A stretch of DNA of 57,155 nt, taken from assembly GCF_026241755.1 (NCBI RefSeq), contig NZ_JAPJDA010000025.1, positions 1 through 57,155 on the forward strand, given 5' to 3'. Source of the stretch: Salinimicrobium profundisediminis (lineage in GTDB: Bacteria; Bacteroidota; Bacteroidia; Flavobacteriales; Flavobacteriaceae). The first letter of the stretch is position 1, and the number at the start of each line of letters is the position of its first letter. The notes under the pieces are model-generated. The model saw only the letters and a program-made list of their open reading frames with translations, did not search any database and was not told the origin of the DNA. A program made the position numbers and the translations under genes. Positions 1-8,433 of this stretch are shown here, piece after piece.

Positions 1-25
1 GTGGGAGAGTATGTCGCCGCCTTTC
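1..25 (+). rRNA. 3' end of 5S rRNA (truncated by window edge)
   Basis: The first bases (GTGGGAGAGTATGTCGCCGCC) resemble the conserved 3' end of bacterial 5S rRNA, where a GGGAGAGTA stretch precedes the closing helix. A strong terminator follows directly. Only about 25 bases are present, so an rRNA operon presumably ends at the left edge of the window. The call rests on this short motif and the terminator, not on a complete fold. Confidence 0.7.
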
Positions 26-30
26 TTTTA

Positions 31-66
31 AACCCTTCATCATTTATTTGATGAAGGGTTTTTTTA
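31..66 (+). terminator. Intrinsic terminator after 5S rRNA
   Basis: A perfect inverted repeat (AACCCTTCAT / ATGAAGGGTT) with a short AT-rich loop runs straight into a T tract. This is a textbook rho-independent terminator placed just after the 5S rRNA end. Confidence 0.9.
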
Positions 67-224
67 TGCCCTAAAATCAGCAAGGCCTGTGGCTACCCTT
101 TCCTCAGAGTGTGGGGATTGCAGTACAAAAGCTTAATCTGGAACCAAATCTCAGCACCCCTACCTTCTAGGGAGGGGCAATCCGCCGCAGGCGGATGGGG
201 AGGGTCTCACTTCCGAAATGTGGC

Positions 225-251
225 TGGCGCGGATTTGTAATCCGTGCCGGG
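225..251 (+). repeat. CGGATT palindrome, copy 1
   Basis: TGGCGCGGATTTGTAATCCG followed by TGCCGGG. The core is an inverted repeat, CGGATT / AATCCG. It belongs to the same family as copies at 357, 20708, 20785, 20857, 47598, 47826 and 48043. Confidence 0.75.
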
Positions 252-356
252 TTAATCAAAACAACTTCCTGGAAACATGCACCACCCCGTCTCCACCTCC
301 CGGCGGATCCACCCCTCCTCAGACAAGTGGCAGGTTGATAAATGCGCACACCCCGC

Positions 357-384
357 TGGCGCGGATTTTGCAATCCGTGCCGGG
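357..384 (+). repeat. CGGATT palindrome, copy 2
   Basis: Same element as at 225 with one extra T in the loop, followed by the same TGCCGGGT tail. Together with copy 1 it forms a longer direct repeat of about 63 bp. Confidence 0.75.
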
Positions 385-601
385 TCAACCAAAACAACTT
401 CCCGGAAAGATGCACCACCCAGGCCTGTGGTCACCCCTCATCAGAGAGAAGGGAAACTGACAAACGTGAAAGTTGTATTTGAAACCGAATATCAACATCC
501 CTCCTTTTCAGGGAAGGGAAGTTCGAAGGACGGGGAGGGTATTCTTTCCTCAAAATTTACTTCAGGTAATATAACAGAATTCAGCAGAATTTAACGTATT
601 A

Positions 602-1399
602 CTATTTCACTTCATAAGTGAGAACGTCAACTTCAGAAAGCCTGAAATATCCGAAAGGAAAATTTTCAGGATTGGTCTGATTTACAATGTTTCCTCTCAC
701 AATGCTGGGCTGAGTCTGAAAAGGACCGCCATTCGAAGTCCCGGCCTGAGAACGCAGTATGAACATGTAATCGTAAAATCCGTCGGAGATTCCCTGGATT
801 TCGAACAGCACTAAATCACCTTCTTCTGCATCTTCGTCACTAAAAAATGCAAAAGTCTGGTTGCCATTCGTGAATTCGTCTTTATATATTTGAAGTGAAT
901 ATTGCTCGTTCAGGTATCTAAAAAAGTAGAAATTCTCTGCATCTGCAGGGTCTTCATAAAATACTTTAAACTCATATTCATCTCCTGAAAACCCACCCAG
1001 TTCCTGTTCGACGAAAAGCAGATCGGGAGTGGTGTAATACTCTTCTGTGGCAGTATAGACTTCGTTTTCATAGATCACCTCTAGCTGGTAGGTAATATTC
1101 TCTTCAGGGGTGATATCGTCATTTTGGTAAATTCCCTCGCTTACCTCTTCAAAAAGGTATTCCTGGCCTGTTTCCGAAGTAACCTTAATACTGGCGCCGG
1201 TTACCGGTGGTACTTCGTCATCAAAATAAGGTGCCGTTGTAGTAAGTTTAATGCTCTGTATATTCGTTTCTTCTTCATTATTCCACACCAGAGAGGCTTC
1301 AATGACGAGTCGTGGTTCAGCTTCTTCCAAATCAATATCTATCACCTCTTCACATGAGATGAGCATCATAAACAGCAGTAAAAACCCAATTTTTTTCAT
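602..1399 (-). CDS. DUF4249 domain-containing outer-membrane lipoprotein
   Basis: A 265-residue protein with a lipoprotein signal: a hydrophobic stretch ends in LISC, where the Cys would be lipidated. The following region, with repeated beta-rich segments such as EPRLVIEASLVW and TGASIKVT, matches the DUF4249 family. These lipoproteins are typically encoded next to TonB-dependent receptors in Bacteroidota and probably act with them at the cell surface. The receptor gene lies immediately upstream. An in-frame TTG at 1405 overlaps the receptor stop codon, but the ATG at 1399 is the better start. The substrate cannot be inferred. Confidence 0.85.
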   Translation of the reverse strand: MKKIGFLLLFMMLISCEEVIDIDLEEAEPRLVIEASLVWNNEEETNIQSIKLTTTAPYFDDEVPPVTGASIKVTSETGQEYLFEEVSEGIYQNDDITPEENITYQLEVIYENEVYTATEEYYTTPDLLFVEQELGGFSGDEYEFKVFYEDPADAENFYFFRYLNEQYSLQIYKDEFTNGNQTFAFFSDEDAEEGDLVLFEIQGISDGFYDYMFILRSQAGTSNGGPFQTQPSIVRGNIVNQTNPENFPFGYFRLSEVDVLTYEVK

Positions 1400-1401
1400 C
1401 G

Positions 1402-3765
1402 TCAAAATTTAAAGTTGTAGGTCACAGAGGGCACTATGCCGAAAAGCGAAAGTTTTACAGCTTCATTGACCGAGGTATCATCGTTCTCCCTAAAGTTAAT
1501 CGAAACCGCATTTTTACGTGCATATACGTTGTAGAGTCCAAAATTCCATGAAGAACTATAAGCTTTTGCCGATCTCTTTTTTGGGGTGTAAGTAGCTGAA
1601 ATATCTAACCTGTGATAATCAGGAAGTCGGTTACTATTTCGATCCGCATATACAGGGATCGTCATGTTTTCGAAAACATATTGTCCGGTAGGATAAGTTG
1701 TGGGAAGACCTGTTTGGTAAATAAAGTTGGCGCTAAAATCCCATTTTTGACTCACCTCATAAGTAGCAGTTAATGAAACATCATGCGTCTTATCGTAAGC
1801 GGTGGCATACCACTCCGAATTATTGATTCCGGGCTCTATAGGTGTTCTTCCGGGGGTGCGCTGTTCAGATTTTGATAAGGTATAGGCAAGCCATCCGGTG
1901 AATTTTCCTTTATTTTTTTTCAGCAGTAATTCTGCGCCATAAGCCCGGGCTTCTCCAGGTAAAATCACCTGTTCTATAGCATCATTTGCAATAAGGTTTG
2001 CACCGTCTATGTAATCAAGTCGGTCTCGCAGAGTTTTATAATAGCCTTCAATTTCAAGCGAATATTCATCATTAGCAAAATTTCTGTAATATCCTGCTGC
2101 TACCTGGTCCAGGGATTGGGGTTCGATATATTTTCCACTAGGCGTCCATACATCTAGAGGCGTAGGAGAACTGGTGTTGGTTATAAGGTGTACGTACTGG
2201 GTCATCCTGTTATAACTAAGCTTCACGCTTTGATCTTCAGCAAAAGAGTAGGCCAGGGCAAGCCGGGGTTCAAAATTTCCAAAAGAGCGCTCCACCTCAC
2301 TTTTTTCTGAAGTCTTTACGTCTACAGGATCGGCTTCCTGATAAATCCCAAACCGCTCGTTGTATGTTACCGGACTTTCATCATAAAGGTTGAGCCCCTC
2401 CTGTCCCATTCTCAAAAAGTTGCTGTACCTAATACCATATTCTGCGGAAAGTTTTTCAGAAATTGTATGTTCAACCGATAAATATACAGCCGATTCTAAA
2501 GCGTATTTCTTGATAAGTTCTCTCGGAATAATTCCTGAAGAAGCCGAATTGGGCTCTATTTCTCCCGGGTTAAACTCATACCAGGTAGAATGAATACCGT
2601 AGTCCAGGCTCAGGTTCCTGTTGAGATAATGGTCGAGATCATATTTGAAATTGAAGTTTTTTATCCCGCTGTTCCAGTTGAATCCTACAAAATCTAAGGT
2701 GAGACCGTAGTAATAATCGCTGTATATGAGAGAAAGATTGCTGAAGATATTATCTTTTAAAACCCGATTCCATCTAAGGTTGAAAACTGAATTCCCATAA
2801 ATGTTTTTAAAACTGTCGCTCAAATTAAACACATCCCTCCCGAAATAACCCGAAAATAAAATAGTGTTTCTTTGGTCGAGCCTAAAAGTCAGCTTGGTAT
2901 TGAGATCATAGAAATACGCAGAATTTTCATTATCAGTTAGTTTTAAAAATAGGTGAGCGTATGAACTTCGGCCTCCAATTAGAAATGAACTCTTTTCCTT
3001 CTCAATTGGTCCCTGCGCCAGCAATCTACTGGAAATGAGTCCAATTCCTCCATTAGCCTCAAATTTCCGACTATTTCCATCTTTTTGATAAATATCGAGG
3101 ACAGAAGATACCCTTCCGCCGTATTTGGCGGGTATACCTCCTTTATAAAGTTTCAGGTTCTTTATGGCATCGGGATTAAATACCGAAAACAATCCAAACA
3201 GGTGGCTGGAGTTATAGATAGTGGCTTCATCGAGCAAAATAAGATTTTGATCGGCTGCACCACCGCGTACGTTAAAACCTGAAGAACCCTCTCCCGCATT
3301 TGAAACTCCGGGAAGTAAAAGCAGGGATTTTACAATATCTACCTCTCCAAAAACTACAGGTTGCTTCTGTATAGTAGCAATTTCGAGCTTATTTACGCTC
3401 ATTTCAGGCTTCCTTATGTTAAGCCGTTCACTGTCATCGGTGATCACCACCTCTTCCAGGTCCTGCGCTGCCGTACTTAGCTGAAAGTTCAGTTTTATGT
3501 CGTTCTGCACATCTATCCTTTGTGAAACCGACTGGTATCCCAGGTAAGACACCTCAATTCTATGGGTACCTGCAGGAACCTTTATGGAGTAAAATCCGTA
3601 GTCATTGGTCACCGTTCCCGTTTGTAGTTCAGGGAAAAGAATATTTACCCCGGCCAGGGTCTCGTTGTTCTGGGCATCTTTTACCACACCATTAATCACG
3701 AGGGTTTCCTGTGCCCACATCGAAATGCAGGAGAGGAGCAAAGAGAAGAAGATTAATTTTTTCAA
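1402..3765 (-). CDS. TonB-dependent receptor with N-terminal carboxypeptidase-regulatory-like domain
   Basis: A 787-residue outer-membrane protein. Residues 1-19 form a signal peptide ending in WAQ. Residues about 22-110 are a carboxypeptidase-D regulatory-like beta-sandwich (LVINGVVKDAQNNETLAGVN, then SYLGYQS). A plug domain follows at about 130-235 (FNVRGGAADQNLILLDEA), then a 22-strand-type barrel to the C-terminus, which ends in FKF. This layout is the Bacteroidota kind of TonB-dependent transporter. It is followed at once by the DUF4249 lipoprotein gene, a common transporter pair. It lacks a SusD partner, so a polysaccharide substrate is not supported; the ligand is unknown. Confidence 0.92.
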   Translation of the reverse strand: MKKLIFFSLLLSCISMWAQETLVINGVVKDAQNNETLAGVNILFPELQTGTVTNDYGFYSIKVPAGTHRIEVSYLGYQSVSQRIDVQNDIKLNFQLSTAAQDLEEVVITDDSERLNIRKPEMSVNKLEIATIQKQPVVFGEVDIVKSLLLLPGVSNAGEGSSGFNVRGGAADQNLILLDEATIYNSSHLFGLFSVFNPDAIKNLKLYKGGIPAKYGGRVSSVLDIYQKDGNSRKFEANGGIGLISSRLLAQGPIEKEKSSFLIGGRSSYAHLFLKLTDNENSAYFYDLNTKLTFRLDQRNTILFSGYFGRDVFNLSDSFKNIYGNSVFNLRWNRVLKDNIFSNLSLIYSDYYYGLTLDFVGFNWNSGIKNFNFKYDLDHYLNRNLSLDYGIHSTWYEFNPGEIEPNSASSGIIPRELIKKYALESAVYLSVEHTISEKLSAEYGIRYSNFLRMGQEGLNLYDESPVTYNERFGIYQEADPVDVKTSEKSEVERSFGNFEPRLALAYSFAEDQSVKLSYNRMTQYVHLITNTSSPTPLDVWTPSGKYIEPQSLDQVAAGYYRNFANDEYSLEIEGYYKTLRDRLDYIDGANLIANDAIEQVILPGEARAYGAELLLKKNKGKFTGWLAYTLSKSEQRTPGRTPIEPGINNSEWYATAYDKTHDVSLTATYEVSQKWDFSANFIYQTGLPTTYPTGQYVFENMTIPVYADRNSNRLPDYHRLDISATYTPKKRSAKAYSSSWNFGLYNVYARKNAVSINFRENDDTSVNEAVKLSLFGIVPSVTYNFKF

Positions 3766-3796
3766 GAAAGTGTTTTTAAATTGTCATTTTTGACAC

Positions 3797-4018
3797 CTAA
3801 TCAAACAGCGCTTTCATTACTGTGTTTATTCCCTTAAACATGAGGTAAATGGCTGCGGCCATAGCAATCAATGCGAAAATAAGAACCGGAAGAAACCAGG
3901 GGTTATCTGTGTTTTTAAAGGAACTAAAGAGTACTACAGGCCCCACAAAGCTTAGAGGTAGTGCACCGGCGAGAAATTTAAGGCCTTTTAGCAACAGGCT
4001 TTTATTGGTATGTTTCAT
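3797..4018 (-). CDS. Small two-helix membrane protein (DUF6095-like)
   Basis: A 73-residue protein from the ATG at 4018 with two hydrophobic segments, residues about 14-32 (LKFLAGALPLSFVGPVVLF) and 43-62 (FLPVLIFALIAMAAAIYLMF). It resembles the small flavobacterial DUF6095 family from memory, with no known function. It lies 31 bp upstream of the TonB receptor on the same strand, and divergent from the MerR regulator. The longer reading would start at a TTG at 4027; the ATG is preferred. Confidence 0.65.
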   Translation of the reverse strand: MKHTNKSLLLKGLKFLAGALPLSFVGPVVLFSSFKNTDNPWFLPVLIFALIAMAAAIYLMFKGINTVMKALFD

Positions 4019-4175
4019 ATTTCTCAAAGATAATTATTCCTTTACAAAATTTCTTTTAATTACTCTGCTCCTTTCAAAAGGCTTATTTTCATATATTTAG
4101 ATCGATGCAAGCTTTTGTTGCTGCCGGGTGTACAAATATTTTTTGGTAATATTAATCCAGAATTAACATATATCA

Positions 4176-4215
4176 AAACATTTTATGTTTAAATTTGGGT
4201 TAAAATATTTAAACA
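4176..4215 (+). promoter_or_regulatory. Promoter and nested inverted repeats before the MerR/crt operon
   Basis: A Bacteroidota -7 box (TAAATTTG, 4190-4197, consensus TAnnTTTG) lies 18 bases before the start codon. Two inverted repeats overlap it: AAACAT-TTT-ATGTTT at 4176-4190, and TGTTTAAAT (4186-4194) with ATTTAAACA (4207-4215), which straddle the -7 box and the predicted transcription start. A dimeric or tetrameric MerR protein bound here would block the promoter, so this is a likely autoregulatory operator. No clear -33 TTG is seen. Confidence 0.5.
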
Positions 4216-5112
4216 ATGGATCAGTTCTCCATAAGTCAGCTTTCCCAGTTTTCAGGAATAAAACCTCATACGATTCGTATTTGGGAGAAGCGCTATAATG
4301 CGCTTAACCCTCACCGATCTGAAGGGAATACGCGCTACTATGACGGTGCGCAGTTGCGAAGGCTCCTTAATATAGTTGCTTTATTACCTACCGGAAATAA
4401 AATCTCCAAACTCTGTGCTCTAAGCGATGAAGAACTTTTCCGGATGAGAATGGAGTATGAAAAAGAGGCCGGGGTAGAGAATGATTATCAGTATTTCATC
4501 AACCAGCTTATTGCTGCCGGGATGAGCTATGACGAGGCCAACTTCGAAAAGGTATTTTCTCACTGCCTTTTAAAGTTTGGCCTTGAGAAAATGTATATGG
4601 AAATTATTTGCCCCTTGTTAGACCGGGTGGGCCTTATGTGGTCTGTAGATGATATTCCTCCTTCCCAGGAGCATTTTATTTCTAATCTCTTGCGACAAAA
4701 AATGTTTACCGCAATAGATTCTATGCCGGCAACTACTGAAGGAGGAGAACCCTGGTTGCTGTTTTTACCAGAAGATGAATTTCATGAACTTGGGCTTCTG
4801 TTTTCTAACTTTTTATTGAGGAGCAGAGGTAGAAATGTGATTTACCTGGGGGCAAATGTGCCTTTGGCTTCAGTAGAGAAATGCCTTAATGATCTTCATA
4901 TTAATAACCTGCTGTTTTTTATGGTTAGGTGTAATTTGCCTGAATATATTGAAGAATACCTGGAAGAGCTCCAGCAGGTGGCCGGGCAAAGAAAGATTTT
5001 TGTGGCAGGCAGGGGAACAGATTCCGAAGAAATTTCGACCCGTGATAACCTGGTGAAAATTGCAAAAGTTGAAGACCTGCAACGTGAACTAAAACATATT
5101 AAAGTAGCCTAA
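4216..5112 (+). CDS. MerR-family regulator with CarH-like cobalamin-binding domain
   Basis: A 298-residue regulator. Residues 4-70 are a MerR winged helix (ISQLSQFSGIKPHTIRIWEKRY). Residues about 90-165 form a helical cap carrying the Wx9EH signature (W142, E152, H153). Residues about 178-298 are a Rossmann-like B12-binding domain with ExHxxG (E188, H190, G193). In CarH/LitR proteins these motifs bind adenosylcobalamin, and light cleaves its Co-C bond, which releases DNA. The gene heads the carotenoid/photolyase operon, 3 bp before crtI, which fits a light-relieved repressor. The residue after the Trp is Ser143; in Thermus CarH, as I recall, it is the His that ligates cobalt after photolysis, so the light-state chemistry may differ. 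Confidence 0.9.
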   Translation: MDQFSISQLSQFSGIKPHTIRIWEKRYNALNPHRSEGNTRYYDGAQLRRLLNIVALLPTGNKISKLCALSDEELFRMRMEYEKEAGVENDYQYFINQLIAAGMSYDEANFEKVFSHCLLKFGLEKMYMEIICPLLDRVGLMWSVDDIPPSQEHFISNLLRQKMFTAIDSMPATTEGGEPWLLFLPEDEFHELGLLFSNFLLRSRGRNVIYLGANVPLASVEKCLNDLHINNLLFFMVRCNLPEYIEEYLEELQQVAGQRKIFVAGRGTDSEEISTRDNLVKIAKVEDLQRELKHIKVA

Positions 5113-5115
5113 AAG

Positions 5116-6612
5116 ATGTCAAAAATAGCAATTATAGGAGCAGGTTTTTCTGGGTTGAGTGCAGCTTCTTATCTTGGGGCAGCAGGTCACGAGGTGCACT
5201 TATTCGAAAAGAACAGCAGTGCAGGCGGAAGAGCCAGGCAGTTAAAAACTTCAGGTGGTTATACTTTTGACATGGGACCAAGCTGGTACTGGATGCCCGA
5301 TGTGTTTGAAAAATTCTTCGGCGACTTTGGGTACAAAGTGCAGGATCTCTATAAACTTGACCTTTTGGACCCTTCTTTTGAGGTGGTATTTCCGCAGAAT
5401 GAAAAATTGAGCATACTAGAAAATTACGATCAGTTACGGGAGCTTTTCGAGAGTATTGAAGTAGGAAGTGCCGCCAAACTCGATAAATTCATGGAAGAGG
5501 CCCAGTATAAATATGAGCAGGGCATGGAGAGACTGGTGTATATGCCGGGTATTTCCCTTACCGAGTTTGTAGACCTTGATCTTATAAAAGGGGCTATGCG
5601 ATTGCAGGTGTTTTCCTCTTTTAGTAAACACGTGCGCAAATATTTCAAAGATCCAAAGCTGATCGCTCTTATGGAATTTCCTGTGTTATTCCTGGGAGCT
5701 ATGCCTCAGGATACGCCGGCCCTTTACAGCCTTATGAATTATGCGGGGCTCAAGCTGGGTACCTGGTACCCGCAGGGTGGGTTTGGAAGTGTGATCAAAG
5801 CAATGGTCAAAGTTGCTAAAGCCCAGGGAGTGCAAATTTATCTTGATGCACCCGTAGAGCAGATCATCGCAACTGATAAAAGCGTGAAAAGCCTAAAAGT
5901 ACACGGCGAAGAAATTGAGTTTGATGCAGTTGTGGCAGCTGCCGATTATCACCATGTTGAGGAGAAATTACTTCAGAAGGAACATCAGAATTACAGCGAA
6001 AAGTACTGGGAAAATAAAACCTTTGCGCCGTCCTGTCTTATTTATTATTTGGGAGTTTCAGAAAGAATTCCTGAGCTGGAGCATCATACCCTCTTTTTTG
6101 ATGAAGATCTTTTTGAGCATTCAGTTGAAATCTACAAAGAACCTAACTGGCCAAAAAAACCTTTATTTTATGTGTGCTGCCCCTCAAGAACCGATGACAC
6201 TGTAGCTCCCGAAGGCCACGAAAACCTTTTCCTGCTTATGCCTTTGGCGCCTGGATTAAAGGATGAAGAACCAACCAGGGAAAAGTTCTTTCAAATCATG
6301 ATCAAGAGATTAGAAAAACAAATAGGGCGAAAAATTTCCGGAAAGATAGATTATAAGGAGAGTTATTGTGTCTCCGATTTTATTGAAGATTACAACTCCT
6401 ACAAAGGGAATGCCTACGGGCTGGCAAATACCTTGCAACAAACTGCCATTTTAAAGCCGAAAATAAGGAACAAAAAACTCCGGAACCTATTTTATACAGG
6501 GCAACTTACCGTTCCCGGGCCGGGAGTGCCTCCATCGCTCATCTCGGGCAAGATCGCGGCAGAACAAGTTATTAAGGAATTAAAAAAGAAGAAGTATGAA
6601 GTCACTGTTTGA
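5116..6612 (+). CDS. crtI: Phytoene desaturase (CrtI type)
   Basis: A 498-residue FAD enzyme. The N-terminus has the dinucleotide-binding motif (IIGAGFSGLSAASYLGAAGH, then FEKNSSAGGRA). The C-terminus carries the bacterial phytoene dehydrogenase signature (FYTGQLTVPGPGVPPSLISG). CrtI converts phytoene to lycopene in successive desaturations at the membrane. It follows the regulator by 3 bp, and its 3' end overlaps crtB by 17 bp, so the genes are almost certainly co-transcribed. Length is normal for the family. The number of desaturation steps cannot be read from sequence, but the cyclase downstream implies lycopene. Confidence 0.95.
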   Translation: MSKIAIIGAGFSGLSAASYLGAAGHEVHLFEKNSSAGGRARQLKTSGGYTFDMGPSWYWMPDVFEKFFGDFGYKVQDLYKLDLLDPSFEVVFPQNEKLSILENYDQLRELFESIEVGSAAKLDKFMEEAQYKYEQGMERLVYMPGISLTEFVDLDLIKGAMRLQVFSSFSKHVRKYFKDPKLIALMEFPVLFLGAMPQDTPALYSLMNYAGLKLGTWYPQGGFGSVIKAMVKVAKAQGVQIYLDAPVEQIIATDKSVKSLKVHGEEIEFDAVVAAADYHHVEEKLLQKEHQNYSEKYWENKTFAPSCLIYYLGVSERIPELEHHTLFFDEDLFEHSVEIYKEPNWPKKPLFYVCCPSRTDDTVAPEGHENLFLLMPLAPGLKDEEPTREKFFQIMIKRLEKQIGRKISGKIDYKESYCVSDFIEDYNSYKGNAYGLANTLQQTAILKPKIRNKKLRNLFYTGQLTVPGPGVPPSLISGKIAAEQVIKELKKKKYEVTV

Positions 6613-7432
6613 TGATTTGTCGGTACAGGTAAGCCGGCTCACTACACGCTCCTATAGTACCAGTTTTTCGCTGGGAATCTATTTTTTGCATGACCGGCTG
6701 CGTGATCCAATTTATTCTATCTACGGATTTGTAAGGGTTGCCGATGAGATTGTTGACAGTTTTGAAGGATATGACCAGGAATACCTGCTTAGAAAATTTC
6801 GTGAAGATACTTATGAAGCTCTCGAGTTAAAGATCTCTGCAAATCCTATCCTGAATTCTTTTCAGGAAGTGGTACATCAGTACGACATAGATACTCAGCT
6901 TATCGATACATTTTTGCAGAGCATGGAAATGGACCTTCAAAAAGTGGATTATACCGATGAAAAATATCAGCAGTACATTTTAGGTTCTGCCGAAGTGGTA
7001 GGCCTTATGTGCCTGCACGTTTTTACCGGCGGAGATAAAAAAATGTTTGCAGAGCTTAAACCCTATGCTATGAAGCTGGGTGCTGCCTTTCAAAAAGTAA
7101 ATTTTCTTAGAGACCTGAAAGATGACTACCATGTTTTGGGAAGAACTTATTTTCCCGAGGTTGATATGGAAAACTTTTCTGGGGAGGCTAAAAAGCAAAT
7201 CGAACAGGAGATCGAAGAAGATTTTAGCATTGCCCTGCAGGGAATAAAGATGCTTCCTGCTTCATCAAAAGGTGGCGTTTACCTGGCATATGTTTACTAT
7301 CAGTCCTTATTTAAAAAGATCAAGAGATTGCCGGCAAAGCGTGTACTATCAGGCAGGATTAGAATAAATAATGGCAGGAAAGTGGGCTTGATGATCAATA
7401 GTTTATTGGAATGCAAAATGAGAATGGTTTGA
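6596..7432 (+). CDS. crtB: Phytoene synthase (CrtB; squalene/phytoene synthase family)
   Basis: A 278-residue trans-isoprenyl synthase. The two aspartate-rich motifs that bind diphosphate through magnesium are present: DEIVD at 50-54 and DLKDD at 173-177, the latter inside NFLRDLKDDYHVLGRTYFP. It condenses two geranylgeranyl diphosphates to phytoene, the first committed carotenoid step. The start overlaps the crtI end by 17 bp. It is slightly shorter than proteobacterial CrtB, as usual in flavobacteria. Confidence 0.95.
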   Translation: MKSLFDDLSVQVSRLTTRSYSTSFSLGIYFLHDRLRDPIYSIYGFVRVADEIVDSFEGYDQEYLLRKFREDTYEALELKISANPILNSFQEVVHQYDIDTQLIDTFLQSMEMDLQKVDYTDEKYQQYILGSAEVVGLMCLHVFTGGDKKMFAELKPYAMKLGAAFQKVNFLRDLKDDYHVLGRTYFPEVDMENFSGEAKKQIEQEIEEDFSIALQGIKMLPASSKGGVYLAYVYYQSLFKKIKRLPAKRVLSGRIRINNGRKVGLMINSLLECKMRMV

Positions 7433-7923
7433 AAAATATTATCATGATTTTTCTGCTGATGACTGGCGGAATGTTCGCTCAGGATATAAATCTTTCAGAA
7501 GCAAGAATGTTGTATGACCGTGCTGTAGAAAATGAGGAGGCAGCAGAACGTCTTTTGAAAATTTCAGAAGCAAATACTTTTACAAATCCTGTGATGATGG
7601 GGTATAAAGCAGCGGGACATATGATGATGGCCAAGTATGTAGGCAATCCGTTTAAAAAGATGTCGCACTTTAATAAAGGGAAAGACATTCTGGGCACCGC
7701 AATTGCAGCCGATAAAAATAATCTTGAACTGCGCTTCCTGAGATTTGCCGTACAGGCCGAAGCCCCGGGTTTTTTGGGGTATAGAGATAACCTGGATGAA
7801 GACAAGCGCTTGTTGCTCAATGGGGTGGGGAATATTAAAGATCCTGTACTTCAAAACATGATCCTGAAGTACCTCAAAACTTCAAAAGGTCTTACAACTT
7901 CAGAAAAAGAAAAATTGGATTAG
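7411..7923 (+). CDS. Uncharacterised exported protein inside the carotenoid operon
   Basis: A 170-residue protein starting 22 bp inside crtB. The N-terminus looks like a signal peptide (hydrophobic IIMIFLLMTGGMFA, cleavage before QD), so it is probably periplasmic. The rest is mainly helical and reads like tetratricopeptide-type pairs (ARMLYDRAVENEEAAERLLK; KGKDILGTAIAADKNNLELR), though no clean TPR is evident. No catalytic motif is recognised. Its position between crtB and crtZ suggests a role in carotenoid assembly, export or membrane placement. That is inference from context only. Confidence 0.85.
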   Translation: MQNENGLKNIIMIFLLMTGGMFAQDINLSEARMLYDRAVENEEAAERLLKISEANTFTNPVMMGYKAAGHMMMAKYVGNPFKKMSHFNKGKDILGTAIAADKNNLELRFLRFAVQAEAPGFLGYRDNLDEDKRLLLNGVGNIKDPVLQNMILKYLKTSKGLTTSEKEKLD

Positions 7924-7962
7924 CCGGTTGAAATTCAGTAAATTGGAATTACTAAAAAAAAT

Positions 7963-8433
7963 ATGATGGAAACAATTGCAATAAATTTTCTTATAGTCCT
8001 TGCCTCTTTTCTTGCTATGGAAGGTGTTGCGTGGTTTACCCATAAATACATCATGCACGGGCTGCTATGGACTTTACACAAAGACCACCACAAAAAAGAG
8101 TCAAAGGGTTTCTTTGAACACAACGATTTCTTTTTCCTCATTTTTGCGGTTCCCGGCATTGTGTGCCTTTACCTGGGTATGGAAGCCGGTTATAATTTCC
8201 TTTTCTGGATAGGACTGGGAATTACACTTTACGGGATGGCGTACTTTTTTGTTCATGACATCTTTATCCATCAGCGATTTAAAGTGTTGCGCAAGGCAGA
8301 CAATCCCTATTTTAAAGCCATTCGTCGGGCCCATAAAATGCATCATAAACATATAGGTAAAGAGGATGGGGAATGCTTCGGAATGCTGTGGGTGCCAATG
8401 AAATATTTTAGGGAACAAAGAAAAACTGCCTGA
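7963..8433 (+). CDS. crtZ: Beta-carotene hydroxylase (CrtZ type)
   Basis: A 156-residue membrane di-iron hydroxylase. Histidine motifs are in the expected order: H27-H32 (HKYIMH), H39-H43 (HKDHH), H98 and H103 (HDIFIH), and H124-H128 (HKMHH). Four hydrophobic stretches surround them. CrtZ hydroxylates the beta-ionone rings of beta-carotene, giving zeaxanthin. It starts 39 bp after the unknown exported protein, and its stop codon overlaps the cyclase start (TGATG). Length is typical for CrtZ. Confidence 0.94.
   Translation: MMETIAINFLIVLASFLAMEGVAWFTHKYIMHGLLWTLHKDHHKKESKGFFEHNDFFFLIFAVPGIVCLYLGMEAGYNFLFWIGLGITLYGMAYFFVHDIFIHQRFKVLRKADNPYFKAIRRAHKMHHKHIGKEDGECFGMLWVPMKYFREQRKTA

Larger units (their letters stand above)
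80..600. repeat. Gene-free region of degenerate interspersed repeats
   Basis: No convincing gene is seen between the rRNA terminator and the DUF4249 gene. The region holds two related units about 132 bp apart (224-288 and 356-420). Each starts with a palindromic core of the form GCGGATTTGYAATCCG and continues with a shared tail that includes AAAACAACTTCC and ATGCACCACCC. It also holds CCCTCC...GGGAGGGG-type imperfect inverted repeats near 160-215 and 500-540, and a similar GGCCTGTGG...ACCC motif near 88 and 420. Short ORFs here look like translated repeats. Confidence 0.65.

Noticed and set aside
167-594. Short overlapping ORFs on both strands near the left edge
   Set aside because: They translate the CGGATT repeats and GC-rich inverted repeats and have no ribosome-binding sites or family resemblance.
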